Below, in pieces: positions 1 to 8,869 of a stretch of 64,000 nt of DNA (within the stretch, counting starts at the first letter, position 1; each line of letters begins with the position of its first letter). The position numbers were made by a program, and so were the translations under genes. Origin of the DNA: an uncultured Atopobium sp. GTDB lineage: Bacteria > Actinomycetota > Coriobacteriia > Coriobacteriales > Atopobiaceae. The notes under the pieces are model-generated. The model had not been told where the DNA came from, ran no database searches, and worked only from the letters and a program-made list of their open reading frames with translations. The DNA lies in assembly GCA_946997485.1 (NCBI GenBank), contig CAMPVF010000004.1:1-64000 (forward strand), read 5' to 3'.

Positions 1-83
1 CGTGCAACCGATGCTGCCGAATCATGCGCAGCGCCGGTGGTAGTGCGTGATGTTCGTTGTTGTCGCTTGGTTGGTTGTGCCAC
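1..83 (-). CDS. Possible 5' end of ftsW (partial)
   Basis: A reading frame opens with GTG at 83 and runs off the left edge without a stop. The 27 visible residues begin MAQPTKRQQRTSRTTTG and are rich in Thr, Arg and Gln, like the disordered cytoplasmic N-terminus of many actinobacterial FtsW lipid II polymerases. It starts 68 bases after the murD stop, where ftsW normally sits in dcw clusters. No strong ribosome binding site is visible. The identity rests on gene order alone, since no membrane segment is inside the window. It could also be murG or a different gene. Confidence 0.35.
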   Translation of the reverse strand, partial: MAQPTKRQQRTSRTTTGAAHDSAASVA

Positions 84-151
84 AGTGTTCTCAACTTTAC
101 TTTTGTTATATGCCCGTTACCTGGCTATTTGTTACATAAGCTAAGCACACG

Positions 152-1645
152 CTAACGTTTGCTAACAGCCGAATCCTGCGGGAACGTAGGCGCGGCGGCC
201 TGCTTGGCAGCATACGTGCGCACACACTCCTTAAAGAACGTTCCGCGCTCTTCCATATTGGCAAACTCATCAAATGATGAACACGCGGGCGAAAGAAGCA
301 CGCAATCACCTGGCTTTGCGTGCAACACGGCAGCATCAAACGCTTCGCGCAAATACGGCTCGCACACAATAGTGCACGCCGTATTGGGATGCTCGGCGCA
401 CGCGCAGCTTAGCTCACGGGTAAGCGCCTGTGCAATGCGCGCGCCTGCTTGCCCATAACAAACAGCTACACAACATTTTCGCACAACATCATGCGCAAGG
501 GCAGCTAAATCGGTTTGTTTGTCGTGTCCTCCAAGTAATACCACAATTTTCCCAGCGTCATACACGCGCAGTGCATGCTGAGCGGCATCGGTGTTGGTTG
601 CTTTTGAATCGTTTACAAAATCAACGCTCCCTATACGCGCTACAAATTCAAGCCTGTGTTCAAGGGTAGAAAAGTGGAGCAACACATCGCTAATAGCTTG
701 CTCGTCAGCACCCGCAACCAGCGCAAGCGCAGATGCAGTGAGCATATTTTGAATATTATGCTCACCTTGAAGCTTGGTGTTGCGCACGTCGCACAACGTG
801 TACGTGCGATTATGCAAGCGAATATGCATGATATGGTTTTCAACATATGCGGCCTGCTGCGTATGCGGATCGGCGCCGGTACTTACGCACAACACCGGCA
901 CACCGCGCGCACATAAGCGCTCATAAATTGCGCGGCAATACACATCATCGCGAGAAATAATTGCCAAATTATCGGCTGTGAGCTGGGCAAAAATCTGCTC
1001 TTTAGCAGCAGCATAGGCTTCCATGGAGCCGTGCCACTCAATGTGATCGGGCGTTATGTTTAAAAGCGCTGCTGCTACAGGGTGAAAGTGCGACGTTTCG
1101 GCAAGCTGAAAGCTCGAAAGCTCAGCACAAAACCACTCGTCATCGCTGCGACTACACGCCGCTTCACAGCATGAAAGTCCAATATTACCTACAGCACGCG
1201 ACGGAATGTGTGCACGGTGCAGCATGGTGTTAAGCAGCGTGGTTGTTGTTGTTTTGCCGTTGGTACCGGTTATGCCAAGCCACAAGCGCGGCTGCGTGCG
1301 CCACACAAATTCAACTTCGCCCATCATAGCTGTTGTATGGGCAGCGGCAGTTTTATACAGCGTTGAGCGCGGAGGAATACCCGGCGACGTAATACACACA
1401 TCAAATGGCTGATTTACGGTTTCGGTGTTGTCGATAACATCACAAAAGCCCTGCGCACGCTCAAGAAGCTGCGCACTTGCTTTGTTTTTACCCGCATACA
1501 CACAGATATACGACCAGGTAATGTGCGGCATGTGGCGCTTTAGATAAGCAAAATATGTTACAAGATGGATGCCGGTGTTACCGCCCCCTAAAATGCACAC
1601 GCGGCCAAGTGAATGTGGCAACTGCAACGAAGATTGATTAGCCAT
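152..1645 (-). CDS. murD: UDP-N-acetylmuramoyl-L-alanine--D-glutamate ligase MurD
   Basis: MurD adds D-glutamate to UDP-MurNAc-L-Ala in the cytoplasm, the second amino acid of the peptidoglycan stem. The 497-residue protein has an N-terminal UDP-binding Rossmann region (GGGNTG near residue 21), the Mur ligase ATP loop GITGTNGKTTT at about 124-134, a central domain with NITPDHIEWHG, and a C-terminal domain with NDSKATNTDA and LLGGHDK. The frame is open further upstream, but the start at 1645 (MANQSSL) has an AGAAGGA site just before it. It lies 84 bases after mraY and is cotranscribed with the dcw cluster. Length is slightly above the usual 450 residues. Confidence 0.96.
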   Translation of the reverse strand: MANQSSLQLPHSLGRVCILGGGNTGIHLVTYFAYLKRHMPHITWSYICVYAGKNKASAQLLERAQGFCDVIDNTETVNQPFDVCITSPGIPPRSTLYKTAAAHTTAMMGEVEFVWRTQPRLWLGITGTNGKTTTTTLLNTMLHRAHIPSRAVGNIGLSCCEAACSRSDDEWFCAELSSFQLAETSHFHPVAAALLNITPDHIEWHGSMEAYAAAKEQIFAQLTADNLAIISRDDVYCRAIYERLCARGVPVLCVSTGADPHTQQAAYVENHIMHIRLHNRTYTLCDVRNTKLQGEHNIQNMLTASALALVAGADEQAISDVLLHFSTLEHRLEFVARIGSVDFVNDSKATNTDAAQHALRVYDAGKIVVLLGGHDKQTDLAALAHDVVRKCCVAVCYGQAGARIAQALTRELSCACAEHPNTACTIVCEPYLREAFDAAVLHAKPGDCVLLSPACSSFDEFANMEERGTFFKECVRTYAAKQAAAPTFPQDSAVSKR

Positions 1646-1729
1646 GGTATCCTTCTTTATCTGTAACTCTCCAACAAGCATCAAGCGCACATGCACACAT
1701 GTACACATGTACAATTCTGCACGCACAAG

Positions 1730-2761
1730 CTAGCGCAGCTGAAAATACATCGCAAAGCCAAGGGCAGCAAACGCGGCAGAAACAATCCAAAATCGAATTA
1801 CAACTTTGGTTTCTCCCCAACCCTTTTTTTCAAAATGATGATGCAGCGGCGCCATTAAAAAGACGCGCTTTCCGGTAAGGCGAAAACTTACCACCTGAAT
1901 AATAACGCTAAGCGCTTCAATAACAAATAACGCGCCCATCACAAGCGAAATAACTTCGGTTTTGGTGAGCGTAGCAAGCGCGGCAAACGCGCTACCGAGC
2001 GCTAATGAGCCCGTATCGCCCATAAAAATAGACGCCGGATAACAGTTATGCCACAAAAATCCAATGCACGCGCCCGCTATTGCAGCTGCATACACAGCTA
2101 AATCGCGATCGTCAAACGAAAAAGCAACCATTGCCATGCACAGCATTACAACAAGTGCGCACCCCGCCAAAAGTCCATCGAGGCCATCGGTAAGATTGGT
2201 GGCGTTTGACATGCCTGCCATAAGCAAAAAGACAAACACAAGGTAGAGCCATGGCACCGAGAATGTAAGGGTACCAATCGTAAACACGCTGGTACATATG
2301 CCTAAATTAACAGAAAAGCCGCCAGGAAAATAGATAATAGGCGACACGTCGCAGGCATTGGTTGCGTAAAGCGTAAATACAACACAAATAATGAGTAAAC
2401 CGAGCATTTTTTGGGAGGCGGTAAGTCCGAGCGATCGCTTATGCGCAACCGATTCCAAGTCGTCGGCAAGACCTAAACACGCACACAAAAGCGTTGTAAC
2501 AAGCGCAAGCACAAGGCGCTGCGTAAGCGCGGTTTGTACCAGGCACGTTACCACAATACTCAGCAAAATAACAACACCGCCCATAGTTGGTGTGCCTTGC
2601 TTAATGAGATGACGTTTAGGACCATCGGCGCGAACCTGCTGGCCAAAGCCCTCGTAGCGCATAAGACGAATAAAAGCTGGCATAAGCACAGCGCATAATA
2701 ATGCCGAAATACCAATTGCAATAAATACCTGGTAACTAGGATAGATAGGATCGCCGAACAT
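1730..2761 (-). CDS. mraY: Phospho-N-acetylmuramoyl-pentapeptide-transferase MraY
   Basis: MraY is the integral membrane enzyme that moves phospho-MurNAc-pentapeptide onto undecaprenyl phosphate to give lipid I. The 343-residue protein is strongly hydrophobic, with about ten membrane segments. Family motifs are visible: GTPTMGGVV near residue 55, NATNLTDGLDGL in the middle (metal-binding Asp residues), FMGDTGSLALG, and MAPLHHHFEKKGW near the end (HHH motif). The start at 2761 overlaps the murF stop in TAATG, and AAAGGGG sits at a good distance, which argues for translational coupling. The longer frame starting at 2800 is unlikely because it reads back into murF. Confidence 0.97.
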   Translation of the reverse strand: MFGDPIYPSYQVFIAIGISALLCAVLMPAFIRLMRYEGFGQQVRADGPKRHLIKQGTPTMGGVVILLSIVVTCLVQTALTQRLVLALVTTLLCACLGLADDLESVAHKRSLGLTASQKMLGLLIICVVFTLYATNACDVSPIIYFPGGFSVNLGICTSVFTIGTLTFSVPWLYLVFVFLLMAGMSNATNLTDGLDGLLAGCALVVMLCMAMVAFSFDDRDLAVYAAAIAGACIGFLWHNCYPASIFMGDTGSLALGSAFAALATLTKTEVISLVMGALFVIEALSVIIQVVSFRLTGKRVFLMAPLHHHFEKKGWGETKVVIRFWIVSAAFAALGFAMYFQLR

Positions 2762-4398
2762 TACTGGATGACCCCTTTCACAAACACATCGAGCATACAC
2801 GCACGCGAGGCTTTTACCAGCACGGCGTCGGTTTCGCGCAAGAGCGGCGCAATACGTAGCTGCGCTTCGTGTACGTCACGCACGTAATGCAGCTGCTCAG
2901 CAGGATAGCCCATTGTGCGCGCGGCTTCTACCATGCGTTTTGCATCTTCGCCGCCCACAAATACCAGCATGTCAACCCCACTTGCCGCCGCATATGCTCC
3001 TATGTAATCGTGCAGACGCGCCGACTGGCTTCCAAGCTCACCAACCTCGCCAAGAATGGCAATGTGCCTGGTATAGCCCGTACAATGATGAAGAACAGCA
3101 AGTGCTTGGGCAATAGACGCGGGTGATGCATTATAAGAATCATCGATAATAAAGGGTTTGTGCGGACGAGAAATTTCTTCAAGACGCATGTGTACGCATG
3201 AACACGCTTCGATAGCACGTATAGCTGCGGATCTATCGCACGCAAGCTCATCGGCAATAGCAAGCGCAAACAGCGCGTCGATGCAGGCTGCCTTTGAAGG
3301 CTGGCTCATTGATAGCGCATGTGTCTCGCCATCAGCATATATAAGCTGCGTATGAGCACAACCGTGTTCATCGAGGGAAATAGGCGCCTGCGTGCGAATG
3401 CACACCGCGCCCGCTGATATACTGGCAGCCTGCGAAGATGAAGTGGCTGGCGTTGGTTCAGCAGCGTGTTGTCCATGGTCAATATAAGAAATACGCAGGT
3501 TAGAGCCACCATGAGCACTGCCAGCATGAGCAGGTACACCAGCTTCATTATCGTACTCATACTGCTGCGCGTGGCGAGTAAGATACGCGCAAAAATCGTC
3601 ATGTGCATCAAGCAGCAGCATAGGCGGAATTTCTGCAGGCAGAGGCTTTTGTACGGGCAGCTGCGCAGACGCATGCTCAGACGCGTGCGTCTTGGATGAA
3701 CCTGTATATCCGCGTATAGCTGTAATTATTTCGAGCTTGGCCGTGGCAATTGCCTCGCGCGACCCAAGTATGCCGATATGACTTGTACCAATATTGGTGA
3801 TAACACACAGACACGGAAGCGCAACACGTGAGAGAGTAGCGAGCTCGCCTGGGTGATTCATGCCCATCTCACACACAATAACCTCGTCTTGGGCAGATGC
3901 AGACAAGATTGTAAGAGGCACGCCAATAAGATTATTAAAGTTGCCCTGTGTAGCGTGCACACGATAGCGCGTGGCAAGCGCCTGCGCACAGAGATCTTTT
4001 GTAGTGGTTTTGCCGCACGAACCGGTAATACCAACAACAATCCAATGCATGTTTTGAGTGCGCCACCAGCTAGCAAGACGCAGCAAAAACGTTTGCGCAT
4101 CATCGTTTTGCGCGCGAAGAAGCACGCAGCCGTTTTGCTCGGCTGCGCAGATAAGATCTTGCGGTGCATCTTGCGTAAGACAGATGCACGAAGCACCTGC
4201 TTCGAGGGCACGCAGCGCATAGTCATTGCCATTAGTGTGCTCGCCAATAAAGGCTACAAACATGCTGCCTTTTTGTACACGTCGAGAGTCGATAACCACG
4301 TCCACCGAGCGCAGCGTGCACGACGCACCCGCAGCCAGTGGAGCTATAACCTGCGCAGATGTTGCGCTGCATATGTCTTGTACGGTTGCTGATATCAT
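2761..4398 (-). CDS. murF: UDP-MurNAc-tripeptide--D-alanyl-D-alanine ligase MurF
   Basis: MurF adds the D-Ala-D-Ala dipeptide to complete the peptidoglycan pentapeptide. The ATP loop GITGSCGKTTTKD lies at about 123-135, followed by NNLIGVPLT, EMGMNHPGE and the C-terminal DDSYNASPAS and LGEVGELG motifs. At 545 residues it is long; most MurF proteins are near 450-480. The extra length sits in the central domain, roughly residues 235-345, and is low in complexity (Ala, His, Ser, Gln rich). The chosen start at 4398 (MISATVQ) follows AAAAGGA. No murE gene lies between ftsI and murF, which is its common place. Confidence 0.95.
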   Translation of the reverse strand: MISATVQDICSATSAQVIAPLAAGASCTLRSVDVVIDSRRVQKGSMFVAFIGEHTNGNDYALRALEAGASCICLTQDAPQDLICAAEQNGCVLLRAQNDDAQTFLLRLASWWRTQNMHWIVVGITGSCGKTTTKDLCAQALATRYRVHATQGNFNNLIGVPLTILSASAQDEVIVCEMGMNHPGELATLSRVALPCLCVITNIGTSHIGILGSREAIATAKLEIITAIRGYTGSSKTHASEHASAQLPVQKPLPAEIPPMLLLDAHDDFCAYLTRHAQQYEYDNEAGVPAHAGSAHGGSNLRISYIDHGQHAAEPTPATSSSQAASISAGAVCIRTQAPISLDEHGCAHTQLIYADGETHALSMSQPSKAACIDALFALAIADELACDRSAAIRAIEACSCVHMRLEEISRPHKPFIIDDSYNASPASIAQALAVLHHCTGYTRHIAILGEVGELGSQSARLHDYIGAYAAASGVDMLVFVGGEDAKRMVEAARTMGYPAEQLHYVRDVHEAQLRIAPLLRETDAVLVKASRACMLDVFVKGVIQ

Positions 4399-4538
4399 GA
4401 AGTTACAATCCTTTTGTACGTATTTACTGGGCACACCATGACAACGTGCATATCCAGCATAAAACAGTGCACATCCATTATGGAACAAAAAACAACCATG
4501 GTGGCATGTGCCTTCACTATTATGGAGCAATTTCTCTG

Positions 4539-6302
4539 CTATTGGGGGGCAATTCCTAAATCGCCAAGAGAGTTCTTCATAATCTTCGAAAATGTGGGTG
4601 CGGCTGATGCATACGCAGAGTATGGTGTGCCATCGAGCATAACGGATACCTGGATGCGCGGCGCGGACGCAGGCGCAAAGCCAATAAACGAGTTGGTAAA
4701 CGAATCGGATAGGTACCGTCCGTTTTCACCTGGCTTTTCACCAGTACCCGTTTTACCGGCAACATCATAACCTTCAACAGCAGCGGCAGCGTTGTGTTTA
4801 TCTTTTACTACATCACGCATGTAGCTGGCAATTTCATCTGCCGTATCACTTGAAAGCGGATTTCCTTTCGCAGGCCAGCTTACTTCTGAGCCGCCACGTG
4901 CAATAAGGAAATGCGGCGTATACAAAGAGCCTCTATTTGCAATGGCGCCAATCGCCTGCACCATTTGTACCTGCGGAATGGATAAGGCCTGACCAAACGA
5001 CATGGTGCCCAAGGTAGAGCCGTCGTACTCAACGCGCTGTTTTACCATACCGGCAATTTCACCCGGAAAATCAATGCCGGTTTTAGTACCAAACTGAAAC
5101 GCAGCAACTCCACTACTAAATTTATCTGCACCAATGTAGTGCTGCGCTATAAGTGCATTTCCCACATTTGACGAGTGTACAAGGATATCACGCAAGGTCA
5201 TAGTCATGGCTTCTTTGCGCTTTTCGGCATCGTGCACCATGCTATCGCCCACCTTAAGCTCAACGGGAACGTCAAAGCTCTGGTTTGGTGACACGCTTTT
5301 GGTATCGAGCGCAATTACCTGCGTAATGGGCTTAAAAATAGAACCCGGCTCAAAGGTGGCACTTATCGACTTTAAGTTAAGCGCGCCTTCGGGAATTTCG
5401 GCAACATCAGCCGGATCGTAGAGCGGCGTTGAACATGCTGCTAAAATTTCGCCCGTCAAAGGATCGGTAACCATCACCGAGCCCGCCTTAGCGCTGTAGT
5501 CTTTAATGGCTTGCGTAATAGTTTCTTCGCAGGTACGCTGCACATTTACATCAATGCCCAAAATAATGTCTTGGCCGTGCGACGCAGGCTCAATAGCCGG
5601 ATGTTCACCTGCAATAGGCGTGCCGCCCCTACCCGCTTCAAAAATCATTTTGCCGTTGGTGCCTTTAAGCGTATCGTTATAATACAACTCAAGACCGGTA
5701 AGGCCTTCCTGATCGGCACCTACAACACCCAGCACCTGAGCAGCAACCGCGCCGTAAGGATACTCACGTTTAATATCTTGCTGCAGATAAATGCCGGTAA
5801 TTTTTGCATCACCAAGTTTTTGTTGAATGGTTTTTGCGTCTTCGATGCTAATACGTTTTACCACGTATGCAAAGGTGGTATCGCCCGTAAGCGCCTGTGT
5901 GTAGTTGTCGGTAGTGCCGCCCACCGTATCGGCAATAATTTGGGCTGCACCTGAAGGGTCATTAACTTTTTTAGGATTTGCATATACCGTACGACATTCG
6001 CGGCTTATAGCAAGCACGTTGCCGTTTCTATCATAAATAGTGCCGCGGCGGGCAAACAGCGTCACAATATTGTTGCGTTGAGCTTGGGCTTTATGCGAAA
6101 GATCTGATGCCGTTACAATTTGAAAGCGCACGAGCTGTGCAATAATAATAAGCACAATGCACGATAGACCAACAACGAGTTTTGTAGTGGCAGAACTAAA
6201 CCGCGCTTCAGCAGGGTTTATAGGCGTGCGACGTGCATTTGTATACGAACGAGGATTTGGGTCATAGGATGAGCCACGAAGAGAGTTTTTAGAAAACCAC
6301 AT
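4539..6302 (-). CDS. ftsI: Septal transpeptidase FtsI / class B penicillin-binding protein
   Basis: A class B penicillin-binding protein that cross-links septal peptidoglycan outside the membrane, normally as partner of FtsW. The 587-residue protein has a short cytoplasmic tail, one membrane anchor at about 41-59, the dimerisation-domain motif RRGTIYDRNGNVLA at 85-98, and a transpeptidase domain with all three active-site motifs: SIFK (321-324), SSN (377-379) and KTGTG (517-521). No PASTA domain follows. The start follows TAAGGT. It lies 95 bases after the ftsL-like gene and 140 bases before murF, and is read with them. Confidence 0.95.
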   Translation of the reverse strand: MWFSKNSLRGSSYDPNPRSYTNARRTPINPAEARFSSATTKLVVGLSCIVLIIIAQLVRFQIVTASDLSHKAQAQRNNIVTLFARRGTIYDRNGNVLAISRECRTVYANPKKVNDPSGAAQIIADTVGGTTDNYTQALTGDTTFAYVVKRISIEDAKTIQQKLGDAKITGIYLQQDIKREYPYGAVAAQVLGVVGADQEGLTGLELYYNDTLKGTNGKMIFEAGRGGTPIAGEHPAIEPASHGQDIILGIDVNVQRTCEETITQAIKDYSAKAGSVMVTDPLTGEILAACSTPLYDPADVAEIPEGALNLKSISATFEPGSIFKPITQVIALDTKSVSPNQSFDVPVELKVGDSMVHDAEKRKEAMTMTLRDILVHSSNVGNALIAQHYIGADKFSSGVAAFQFGTKTGIDFPGEIAGMVKQRVEYDGSTLGTMSFGQALSIPQVQMVQAIGAIANRGSLYTPHFLIARGGSEVSWPAKGNPLSSDTADEIASYMRDVVKDKHNAAAAVEGYDVAGKTGTGEKPGENGRYLSDSFTNSFIGFAPASAPRIQVSVMLDGTPYSAYASAAPTFSKIMKNSLGDLGIAPQ

Positions 6303-6397
6303 GATCTACCTTAGCATATCGTGTTATGCACGCAAACAAAACGCAGCTAATCGCTGCCGGCGGGCGTACGTCTGCACACCTTAAGCAGCGCGTGCTA

Positions 6398-6910
6398 CTA
6401 AGATGCAGCTTGCACGTCCTGCTCGCCTTGCGCATCTTGCGCATCTTGCGTACCGGCTTTTGGACTATCTTGCTGCGCTATATCTATAGTATCAGTAGTT
6501 GAAGGAAGTTGCATGCCATAACTTTGACTTGCAATGCGAGCAATACGCGATGTACTCGACAAAATAGAACGCTCAACCCTAAGTTCACCGTTTTTAAGCT
6601 GGGCTTTTTCAATATTATGCACAATAGCGTTGTTGCTTTGCAGCGTAGATACGCAGGCAGCTAAAATACCAACGCGCACCATACCAATAGCAACAAACAC
6701 AATGGTAACCGCAAGAACGAGTTTAATTGAATGAAGAAAATGCTCACTTACACCAGCGCGCACCTTGGCATCAAGGCCGCCACCTTCAACAACTTCAAAT
6801 GAAGGACGAAAAGAAGGGTAGGCTTCATTACTGCGATAAGGCAATCCATTAAATGGAGCATCATAGCGCTGAGGCTCAGTACTATATGCAAGATTGCCTC
6901 GATACGACAT
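6398..6910 (-). CDS. FtsL-like septum formation protein
   Basis: A 170-residue single-pass membrane protein. A hydrophilic N-terminus of about 58 residues is followed by one hydrophobic segment (about 60-85) and then a coiled-coil-like stretch with regular Leu and Ile (LQSNNAIVHNIEKAQLKNGE), which is the architecture of FtsL/DivIC proteins. The tail is low complexity (DAQDAQGEQDVQ). Its place between rsmH and ftsI is the standard ftsL position. FtsL sequences are poorly conserved, so the call leans on topology and gene order. The start has a good GGGGAGATAAGG site. It would act in the divisome with FtsB/DivIC and FtsI. Confidence 0.75.
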   Translation of the reverse strand: MSYRGNLAYSTEPQRYDAPFNGLPYRSNEAYPSFRPSFEVVEGGGLDAKVRAGVSEHFLHSIKLVLAVTIVFVAIGMVRVGILAACVSTLQSNNAIVHNIEKAQLKNGELRVERSILSSTSRIARIASQSYGMQLPSTTDTIDIAQQDSPKAGTQDAQDAQGEQDVQAAS

Positions 6911-7075
6911 ACCTTATCTCCCCTAAAACCACAGCTGCGAAAAAGCAGCGTCAGCAACACAACGAGCAATTCATACGTGCTGGACACGTACGTTGCGGGT
7001 GCATAAGAGAGCACCCATCCTTGTAGCAGGCACTTTGCAGGAAACCCCCGCCGCCTGCGCTCTTGCACATGTGTG

Positions 7076-8050
7076 CTAGAGCTTTTTGCATACGCGCATG
7101 CAGGCACTTCGCGCGCGCGGATTACGCGCAACTTCTTCGTCGCTTGCATACAGCGGCTTTTTTGTAATGACGTCGATTATCGGCTTTTTGTGACAGACGC
7201 ACACGGGCAAATCAACAGGACACACACACCCGCGCGCATACTGCGCAAAGACGTGTTTAACGAGCCTGTCCTCAAGCGAATGGTACGAAATAACGCACAT
7301 GCGTCCGCCTGTGTTGAGCCACGCCAGAGCGCGCTCTAACCCAACTTGAAGCACGTCAAGTTCGTGGTTTACTTCGATGCGAATCGCCTGAAATGTTTTG
7401 CGTGCAGGATGTTTTGCGTGACGGCGTGCGGCTGCAGGTATCGATGCTTTAATGATGTCTACCAGCTCAAACGTTGTTTCAATCGCTTTGGTTTGCCGCT
7501 CTTTTACAACCCGGCGCGCAATCTGCGGAGCAAATTTCTCATCGCCAAATACGCGTAAAATCCGAGTGAGGTCGGCTTCGTTATAGGTGTTTATAACCTC
7601 TGCTGCGTTTAAGGTGTTATTCCTCGGATCCATGCGCATGTCAAGAGGGGCGTTTTCGTGATATGAAAACCCTCGGCTAGGAATATCAAGTTGAGGTGAT
7701 GACACTCCCAAATCGAATAAGACGCAATCGACACCAACTACTTCTGCCTTGAGCAAAAGCTCGTCGATTTGCGAGAAATTCCCTTGTAAAAAGCGATACT
7801 GCGCTGTGGGGCACGCACGAGTAATGTGCTGTGTTGCAGCGGCAATAGCAGCATCATCTTGATCGATGCCAATGCTTAATCCATCAGGACAAATACGCTC
7901 GGCAAGTGCCACCGTATGCCCTGCTGCTCCCAACGTGCAATCGCACACAATCTCACCCGGTTGGGGGTTAAGATACGCGAGCGTCTCTTGCAACATAACA
8001 GGAATATGCCGATATTCGCTTGTCAAATTACTCGCACTCATTTTGCCCAT
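7076..8050 (-). CDS. rsmH: 16S rRNA (cytosine1402-N4)-methyltransferase RsmH
   Basis: RsmH (MraW) methylates N4 of C1402 in 16S rRNA using S-adenosylmethionine. The protein opens with the family signature YRHIPVMLQETLAYLNP, then the SAM-binding CTLGAAGHT, DLGVSSPQLD, GFSYHENAPLDMRMD and the C-terminal SYHSLEDRLVKH. At 324 residues (321 if the second ATG at 8041 is used) it matches the family size of about 310-320. The start overlaps the end of mraZ by some 14-23 bases, so the two are probably translationally coupled. Neither candidate start has a strong Shine-Dalgarno sequence. Confidence 0.97.
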   Translation of the reverse strand: MGKMSASNLTSEYRHIPVMLQETLAYLNPQPGEIVCDCTLGAAGHTVALAERICPDGLSIGIDQDDAAIAAATQHITRACPTAQYRFLQGNFSQIDELLLKAEVVGVDCVLFDLGVSSPQLDIPSRGFSYHENAPLDMRMDPRNNTLNAAEVINTYNEADLTRILRVFGDEKFAPQIARRVVKERQTKAIETTFELVDIIKASIPAAARRHAKHPARKTFQAIRIEVNHELDVLQVGLERALAWLNTGGRMCVISYHSLEDRLVKHVFAQYARGCVCPVDLPVCVCHKKPIIDVITKKPLYASDEEVARNPRARSACMRVCKKL

Positions 8051-8471
8051 ACATTAAGTCGTCAAGGTTCGCGTCAAACATGGCGCTTTGAGCATCAAAG
8101 GTAGCTGCATCCCAAATCTCAAAGTGGTCGTCTACACCAACGACGGCAACGTCTTTTTTGATGTTGACGGCTTCGAGCTGCTTGGGGTCGAGCTTACCTA
8201 ATGCAAGACGCCCCGCATTATCCAAATCGAGCGTGAGCGTGCGCGACAGTAATGCCGTACGCAAACGGGCAGCCCTTTGATCGCGAGGATTAACTCCTTG
8301 CGGGAAAAAAGACTGTATCCAAGCGCGATGACTTTCTGGAGTAAAACCATACACAGCGTTGTTGAGCGGAACCAAACAAATGACGTCGCCCAACTGTTTG
8401 CGAAACACGGAAGGAAGCGTGATACGAAACTTTGCGTCTAAACTGTGTTTATACGTTCCTGTTAAGTACAC
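8028..8471 (-). CDS. mraZ: Transcriptional regulator MraZ
   Basis: MraZ is a ring-forming DNA-binding protein that controls the dcw cluster and its own gene. The frame is open well upstream, but a perfect AAGGAGG lies five bases before a GTG at 8471. This gives a 147-residue protein starting (M/V)YLTGTYKHSLDAKFRITLPS, the classic AbrB-like MraZ opening; usual length is 143-152. The second MraZ half-domain is visible as LDLDNAGRLALGKL. It is the first gene of the dcw operon and is followed by rsmH with an overlap. Its likely operator lies 70-100 bases upstream (see the MraZ box entry). Confidence 0.95.
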   Translation of the reverse strand: MYLTGTYKHSLDAKFRITLPSVFRKQLGDVICLVPLNNAVYGFTPESHRAWIQSFFPQGVNPRDQRAARLRTALLSRTLTLDLDNAGRLALGKLDPKQLEAVNIKKDVAVVGVDDHFEIWDAATFDAQSAMFDANLDDLMYGQNECE

Positions 8472-8519
8472 AACTTCCTCCTTTACGCTCGGGTGGCATT
8501 CTCCTAGCAAGTGCCTATA

Positions 8520-8549
8520 ACTATAGCGTAAAAACGCCCCACTTCGCAA
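8520..8549 (-). promoter_or_regulatory. Putative promoter of the mraZ/dcw operon
   Basis: On the minus strand TTGCGA (8549-8544) and TATAGT (8525-8520) are separated by 18 bases and lie about 50 bases before the mraZ start. The -35 box sits inside the MraZ repeat array, so bound MraZ would block polymerase. Seen by eye only; no transcription start is known. Confidence 0.55.
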
Positions 8550-8570
8550 CACTTTCCAACACTTTCTCCC
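8541..8570 (-). promoter_or_regulatory. MraZ box: three tandem 10-bp repeats
   Basis: On the plus strand three decamers follow without a gap: ACTTCGCAAC, ACTTTCCAAC, ACTTTCTCCC. Read on the minus strand this is a run of (A/G)AAGTG(T/G) units spaced every 10 bp. That is the layout described for MraZ operators in mycoplasmas (AAAGTG repeats) and, in spacing, for the TGGG repeats of E. coli. A fourth, weaker unit (GGGGCG) follows. The array overlaps the -35 of the mraZ promoter, which fits autorepression. Confidence 0.75.
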
Positions 8571-8869
8571 ATTTTTTTATGAGGAAATCGAAAGCGATGC
8601 TGTGGGCCGCACATTTACGCTAAAAGCGCACTACATGTTGTAAGAACAGGCGTTTGTTTGCACAATACTACCGGGTACGCCGCATGATTTGTGCATATAC
8701 TATGAAGTTGTGCAGGTGGTATGCTAAAAGCGCATAAGACGATGCATGTATGATATCGCATGAGGCTGTGTACACGGGTAAACACCAGGTCGCCGCGCGC
8801 TACGGTGCAATACGCGAGGTACGGGCGCAAGGTGGAATACGCGATACGCGAGGTAAGGGGCGCGATGTA
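8571..8869. other. Intergenic region with short direct repeats, no gene seen
   Basis: About 300 bases between mraZ and the xer gene hold no convincing reading frame. A 12-bp word GCTAAAAGCGCA occurs at 8619-8630 and again at 8723-8734. Another word, ATACGCGAGGTA, occurs at 8810-8821 and 8844-8855, close to the end of the xer gene. No structured RNA family was recognised. Confidence 0.5.

Noticed and set aside
3853..4392. 179-residue plus-strand frame opposite murF
   Set aside because: It is antisense to a clearly conserved MurF sequence and has no recognisable domain.
8571..8869. Structured RNA (RNase P, SRP or tmRNA) in the mraZ-xer gap
   Set aside because: None of the conserved core sequences of these RNAs could be recognised.
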